Part shown: piece by piece, positions 5,402-7,718 of the stretch
Layout: every line of letters starts with the position of its first letter
Position numbering within the stretch: position 1 is the first letter of the stretch
Source: Clostridia bacterium
Lineage (GTDB): Bacteria > Bacillota > Clostridia > Oscillospirales > QAMX01
Assembly (NCBI GenBank): GCA_017547975.1
Contig: JAFYNU010000184.1
Coordinates: forward strand, 1-7,718
Reading direction: 5' to 3'
Length of the DNA: 7,718 nt
Position numbers and translations under genes: made by a program
The notes under the pieces: generated by a model
Seen by the model: only the letters and a program-made list of their open reading frames with translations
Told to the model about the DNA's origin: nothing
The model's database searches: none

Positions 5402-6655
5402 TCACGACCCTGCTTCGCCCAGGGTCATTTTCAGCGTTACTTCGGTGCCGTCCCGTTCCACCAGGATTTCCACCGTATCACCGGGACTGTAATTGTCCCG
5501 TTCGGCCAAAAGCTCGGTATTGTTGGCAACTTCCACCCCGCCGAATTTACGGATGACGTCCCCTACCTGCATACCACAGGCCGCGGCCGGAGAACCCGGT
5601 TCCACTTCGGTGACAACCACCTGGTACACAAACTGGTTGCCCTGCTGGCCATATTGTGTCTGGATCACGATCCCCAGCCAGGGTCGGCCGGTAACGTGAC
5701 CATGTACTGCCAAATCCTCCGCCACTTCCAGGGCGGAATTCACCGGAATGGCAAAGCCAATGCCTTCCACCGTGGAGGCGGAATAGTCGGACATGATTTT
5801 TGCGGAGGTGATGCCGATAACCTCACCATAGCAATTGATCAGGGGGCCGCCGGAGTTGCCGGGGTTGATGGCGGCATCGGTTTGTACCAGGGTCATGGCG
5901 TAGCCGCCCACCGCAATGTTGCGGTTCAGGGCCGACACGATGCCCCGGGTGACGGTGAAGGAAAGATCCAGACCAAGGGGGTTACCGATGGCAACCACGT
6001 CTTCGCCGATCTGGAGGGTATCCGAATTGCCGAAGGTGGCGGCAGAAAGGCCGGTAGCATCCACCTTGATCACCGCAATGTCGGTGGCTTCGTCACTGCC
6101 CACCAGGGTGGCGGTGTATTCGCTGCCATCATAAAGGTAGACCTGGATGCTCATGGCGTCGTCCACCACGTGGGCGTTGGTAAGGATATAGCCGTCGGTG
6201 GTCATGACAACACCGCTGCCGGTGCCGCCTCCCATTTGGGAGCTGATTTTAATGCCCACCACCGAGGGGGCAACCTTCTGGTAAATTTGGGCCACCGTCA
6301 GGGCGTTTTCGTCCCCGCCGATGATCAGGCCGTCCAGGCTGTCGGTGGTAACCGGGGCTTCCTGGGCCCCAAACTGTTCCCGGTCGCTTCCGGTTGTGGG
6401 AGGAGGCGTAACCTCCTCTTCCTTGCTGCCGGGGAGCATTTCGGTAACCTCCTCCATAAAGGAGTTGTTACCGGTCAGGTACACGAGCCCCACCATGGCA
6501 CATCCCCCCAGCAGGGTCATGATCAGTGCCACCGCCAACACAATGGCCACGATGGCGCCGGTGGAAAGCCCCTTCTTCTTGGGCGGCGTGGGAGGGGTAT
6601 AATAATTCTGTTCCGGTTGATGGTTATAGCTATAGTTGAAATTGGGATCGTTCAC
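5402..6655 (-). CDS. htrA: Membrane-anchored HtrA/DegP-like serine protease with PDZ domain
   Basis: A 417-residue trypsin-fold (S1C) protease that degrades or refolds damaged proteins outside the cytoplasmic membrane. Order of parts: a cytoplasmic N-terminal tail rich in Asn, Tyr, Gln and Pro (1-28), one transmembrane helix (about 33-60), a disordered acidic/Pro-Thr linker (67-105), the protease domain (about 120-315) and one PDZ domain (about 325-412; GRPWLGI, then PAAACGMQVGDVI). The triad is intact: H162 (TNAHVV), D192 (ATDIAVI) and S268 (GNSGGPL). This is the usual architecture of Gram-positive HtrA/YyxA/YvtA proteins. It starts at GTG 6655 with AAAGGCGGG 5 nt upstream. The gene is monocistronic: a terminator follows at 5331-5362 and a divergent gene lies upstream. 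No strong sigma-A promoter is visible in the gap; TTCACA-N17/18-CATATT-like matches near 6712-6740 are weak. No adjacent two-component system is present. Confidence 0.95.
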   Translation of the reverse strand: MNDPNFNYSYNHQPEQNYYTPPTPPKKKGLSTGAIVAIVLAVALIMTLLGGCAMVGLVYLTGNNSFMEEVTEMLPGSKEEEVTPPPTTGSDREQFGAQEAPVTTDSLDGLIIGGDENALTVAQIYQKVAPSVVGIKISSQMGGGTGSGVVMTTDGYILTNAHVVDDAMSIQVYLYDGSEYTATLVGSDEATDIAVIKVDATGLSAATFGNSDTLQIGEDVVAIGNPLGLDLSFTVTRGIVSALNRNIAVGGYAMTLVQTDAAINPGNSGGPLINCYGEVIGITSAKIMSDYSASTVEGIGFAIPVNSALEVAEDLAVHGHVTGRPWLGIVIQTQYGQQGNQFVYQVVVTEVEPGSPAAACGMQVGDVIRKFGGVEVANNTELLAERDNYSPGDTVEILVERDGTEVTLKMTLGEAGS

Positions 6656-6735
6656 GATAACCCGCCTTTCTGCTTCTATTTCTCTCTTGTCCCCTATATC
6701 CTACCATGTCAATATGATGCACGTATGATTCGAAT

Positions 6736-6789
6736 GTGAATATTTTGTGAAGTTTTCGCTCTTTCATTGTACCCGCTTCACTTTTGTGA
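6736..6789. promoter_or_regulatory. GTGA half-sites in the divergent htrA/SRAP promoter region
   Basis: GTGA occurs at 6736-6739, 6747-6750 (11 bp apart, about one helical turn) and 6786-6789. The last pairs with TCAC at 6778-6781 as TCAC-TTTT-GTGA, inside the spacer of the SRAP promoter. The eight-base string TTTTGTGA is repeated at 6743-6750 and 6782-6789. Could be an operator; could be chance in AT-rich DNA. Confidence 0.25.
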
Positions 6790-6795
6790 TATACT
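6767..6795 (+). promoter_or_regulatory. Sigma-A promoter for the SRAP gene
   Basis: TTGTAC (6767-6772) and TATACT (6790-6795) are 17 nt apart. Transcription should start near 6802, about 25 nt before the ATG at 6828. Confidence 0.75.
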
Positions 6796-6827
6796 ATCCC
6801 TATCCCAAAAGAAAGGAAGGTTCCTCC

Positions 6828-7481
6828 ATGTGCGGCCGTTACACCGTGTTTGACGAAGAATCCATTATTGAAATGCGCCGGATCATTCGGGAAGTGGAAT
6901 CCAATTTTACCCCCGATGACAGCGCCGTACAGGGCACCTTCACCCCCGACGGACAGGCAAGCTTTGATCTCTCCCCCATTCAAAAGGGGGAGATTCGCCC
7001 CACCGATACCGTTCCGGTACTCTTTCCCGGGTTGGAGGGGTATGGCTACACCCCCCTGCCCATGCGTTGGGGCTTTCCCCGCCCGGGGGACAAGCAGGGG
7101 GTCATTTTCAACGCCAGAAGCGAAACCGCCCACACCCTGCCCATGTTCCGCCGGTGCCTGGCGGAACGGAGAATCGTGGTTCCCTCCACCGGCTTTTATG
7201 AATGGGACCACACCTCACCCGCCCGCACCCGCTACCTGTTCCGCCCCCAGGGGGACAACATGCTTTACATGGCGGGAATCTTCAACCTGTTTTGTGACGG
7301 TTTCACCGAATACCCTGCCTTCGTCATTCTGACCCGCCCCGCCGACGGGGTGGTTGGCCGATACCACGACCGGATGCCGGTGGTAATTGCCAAAGACAGC
7401 CTTTCCGATTGGCTCCACAACGACCGGGCCACCCGCCGGCTGCTTCACGCCCCGGCAAATTTGCGGGCGATTTCCTGTTAA
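6828..7481 (+). CDS. SRAP-domain protein (YedK/HMCES family), abasic-site DNA-protein crosslinker
   Basis: SRAP proteins bind abasic sites in single-stranded DNA and form a thiazolidine bond through Cys2, shielding the lesion from breakage. The 217-residue protein carries every active-site residue known from E. coli YedK: C2 (MCGRYT, exposed when Met1 is removed), N95 (FNARSET), E125 (GFYEWD) and H180 (YHDRMPVVI). The start must be ATG 6828, as the reaction needs Cys at position 2; AAAGGAAGG lies 7 nt upstream and a promoter is at 6767-6795. Compared with YedK, the N, E and H residues are each 20 positions later, so about 20 extra residues lie in the N-terminal part (about residues 25-55), before IRPTDTVPVL. 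The C-terminus is shorter than in E. coli, as I believe is common in Bacillota. It stands alone, divergent from htrA. No SOS (LexA) box of the GAAC-N4-GTTC type was noticed upstream. Confidence 0.95.
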   Translation: MCGRYTVFDEESIIEMRRIIREVESNFTPDDSAVQGTFTPDGQASFDLSPIQKGEIRPTDTVPVLFPGLEGYGYTPLPMRWGFPRPGDKQGVIFNARSETAHTLPMFRRCLAERRIVVPSTGFYEWDHTSPARTRYLFRPQGDNMLYMAGIFNLFCDGFTEYPAFVILTRPADGVVGRYHDRMPVVIAKDSLSDWLHNDRATRRLLHAPANLRAISC

Positions 7482-7486
7482 AAAAA

Positions 7487-7506
7487 ATTTTGAAAATTTT
7501 CAAAAT
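7487..7506. repeat. Perfect 20-nt AT-rich palindrome between the SRAP gene and the tRNA promoter
   Basis: The sequence ATTTTGAAAATTTTCAAAAT equals its own reverse complement. It starts 6 nt after the SRAP stop and ends 5 nt before the tRNA -35 box, the place of an UP element that binds RNA polymerase alpha subunits, and its A- and T-tracts suit that. On the minus strand it is followed by seven further T bases, so it could also weakly stop leftward transcripts. No terminator for the SRAP gene on the plus strand is evident. Confidence 0.6.
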
Positions 7507-7511
7507 AGGGG

Positions 7512-7540
7512 TTGACAAATCGAACATTTCAAGGTATAAT
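7512..7540 (+). promoter_or_regulatory. Consensus sigma-A promoter of the tRNA operon
   Basis: TTGACA (7512-7517) and TATAAT (7535-7540) match consensus at all 12 positions with a 17-nt spacer. The start of transcription is expected near 7547, about 12 nt before tRNA-Asp. Confidence 0.93.
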
Positions 7541-7558
7541 AACAAAGCTGTCGGAAAT

Positions 7559-7635
7559 GGCCCGGTAGCTCAGCTGGTTAGAGCGCTAGCCTGTCACGCT
7601 AGAGGCCGAGGGTTCGAGCCCCTTCCGGGTCGCCA
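7559..7635 (+). tRNA. tRNA-Asp (anticodon GTC)
   Basis: The gene is 77 nt long with an encoded CCA. The acceptor stem GGCCCGG/CCGGGTC pairs over 7 bp with one G-U, and the anticodon stem CTAGC/GCTAG (5 bp here GCTAG-type pairing) encloses loop CTGTCAC with anticodon GTC at 7593-7595. The T-arm contains GGTTCGAGCCCC and the discriminator base is G, as expected for aspartate. It is first in a tRNA operon that continues with tRNA-Thr. Confidence 0.97.
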
Positions 7636-7637
7636 GC

Positions 7638-7713
7638 GCTGTTATAGCTCAGTTGGCAGAGCACGTCATTGGTAATGACGAGGTCGGCAGTTCGAATCTG
7701 CCTAACAGCTCCA
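7638..7713 (+). tRNA. tRNA-Thr (anticodon GGT)
   Basis: The gene is 76 nt long with an encoded CCA. The acceptor stem GCTGTTA/TAACAGC is perfect over 7 bp, the anticodon stem CGTCA/TGACG encloses TTGGTAA with anticodon GGT at 7671-7673, and the T-arm is GGCAG-TTCGAAT-CTGCC. It begins 2 nt after the CCA of tRNA-Asp, so both must be cut from one precursor. More tRNA genes may follow beyond the window; only 5 nt remain. Confidence 0.97.
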
Positions 7714-7718
7714 CGGCA

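Noticed and set aside
5365..5490. Plus-strand GGGAGGA followed 7 nt later by ATG (5375-5377 region), and GAGAGGAG before a second ATG, suggesting a small rightward gene
   Set aside because: The first frame closes after a few dozen codons within the antisense of htrA, no promoter is seen, and the purine-rich run is simply the htrA 3' untranslated region read backwards.
6497..6530. LLGGC in the HtrA membrane helix (Cys at residue 52) as a lipobox
   Set aside because: It is preceded by a 30-residue cytoplasmic tail and lies in the latter part of the membrane helix; the usual short, positively charged signal peptide is absent, and HtrA proteins of this class are membrane-anchored by the helix.
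4685..6739. Very long open frame on the plus strand (684 codons) opposite htrA and the small genes
   Set aside because: The translation is low in recognisable motifs and rich in His, Gly and Arg, as expected for the antisense of a GC-rich gene. It also spans a terminator and several well-supported minus-strand genes.
6716..6740. Minus-strand TTGACA (6712-6707 region) as the -35 of htrA
   Set aside because: No acceptable -10 hexamer occurs 16-18 nt downstream, so it was not called a promoter.

Overview
The window looks like chromosomal DNA from a GC-rich member of the Clostridia (Bacillota), most likely the Oscillospirales/Ruminococcaceae. The reasons are the in-frame join of IspH (LytB) to ribosomal protein S1, a known clostridial fusion; strong AAGGAGG-type ribosome binding sites; sigma-A promoters of TTGACA-N17-TATAAT type; and about 60% GC in most genes. 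No transposase, integrase, phage gene or CRISPR array was seen. This is ordinary core chromosome with a few unexplained pieces.

Layout, read along the minus strand from right to left. (i) 6655-5402: htrA, a membrane-anchored serine protease with one PDZ domain, closed by an intrinsic terminator at 5331-5362. (ii) 5262-4451: three small, tightly packed genes (94, 98 and 70 codons) of unknown function; the last encodes a small protein with two short hydrophobic segments. (iii) 4427-1: a transcription unit starting at a clear promoter (TTGACT-N17-TATTAT). It runs rpiR-type regulator, HI0933/BaiN-type flavoprotein, cmk, plsC, ispH::rpsA. Its junctions are an 8-nt overlap, an 11-nt gap, a 1-nt overlap and a direct stop/start abutment, so co-transcription and translational coupling are likely. 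The last gene runs off the left edge just as the S1 part begins.

On the plus strand, divergent from htrA across a 172-bp gap, lie an SRAP-domain gene (YedK/HMCES family, abasic-site DNA-protein crosslinker) with its own promoter, then a consensus promoter and two tRNA genes, Asp(GTC) and Thr(GGT), only 2 nt apart with encoded CCA ends.

Functionally, the long minus-strand operon joins CMP/dCMP phosphorylation (cmk), phosphatidic acid synthesis (plsC), the last step of the MEP isoprenoid pathway (ispH) and translation initiation (S1), headed by a sugar-phosphate-sensing type of regulator. HtrA handles misfolded envelope proteins and SRAP protects abasic sites.

No clearly new system is proven here. 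The parts most worth a second look are the three-gene small-protein unit, the large inverted repeat in the rpiR leader, and signals inside ispH (AT-rich patch, promoter-like site, strong Shine-Dalgarno plus ATG) that could let S1 be made separately from the fusion.
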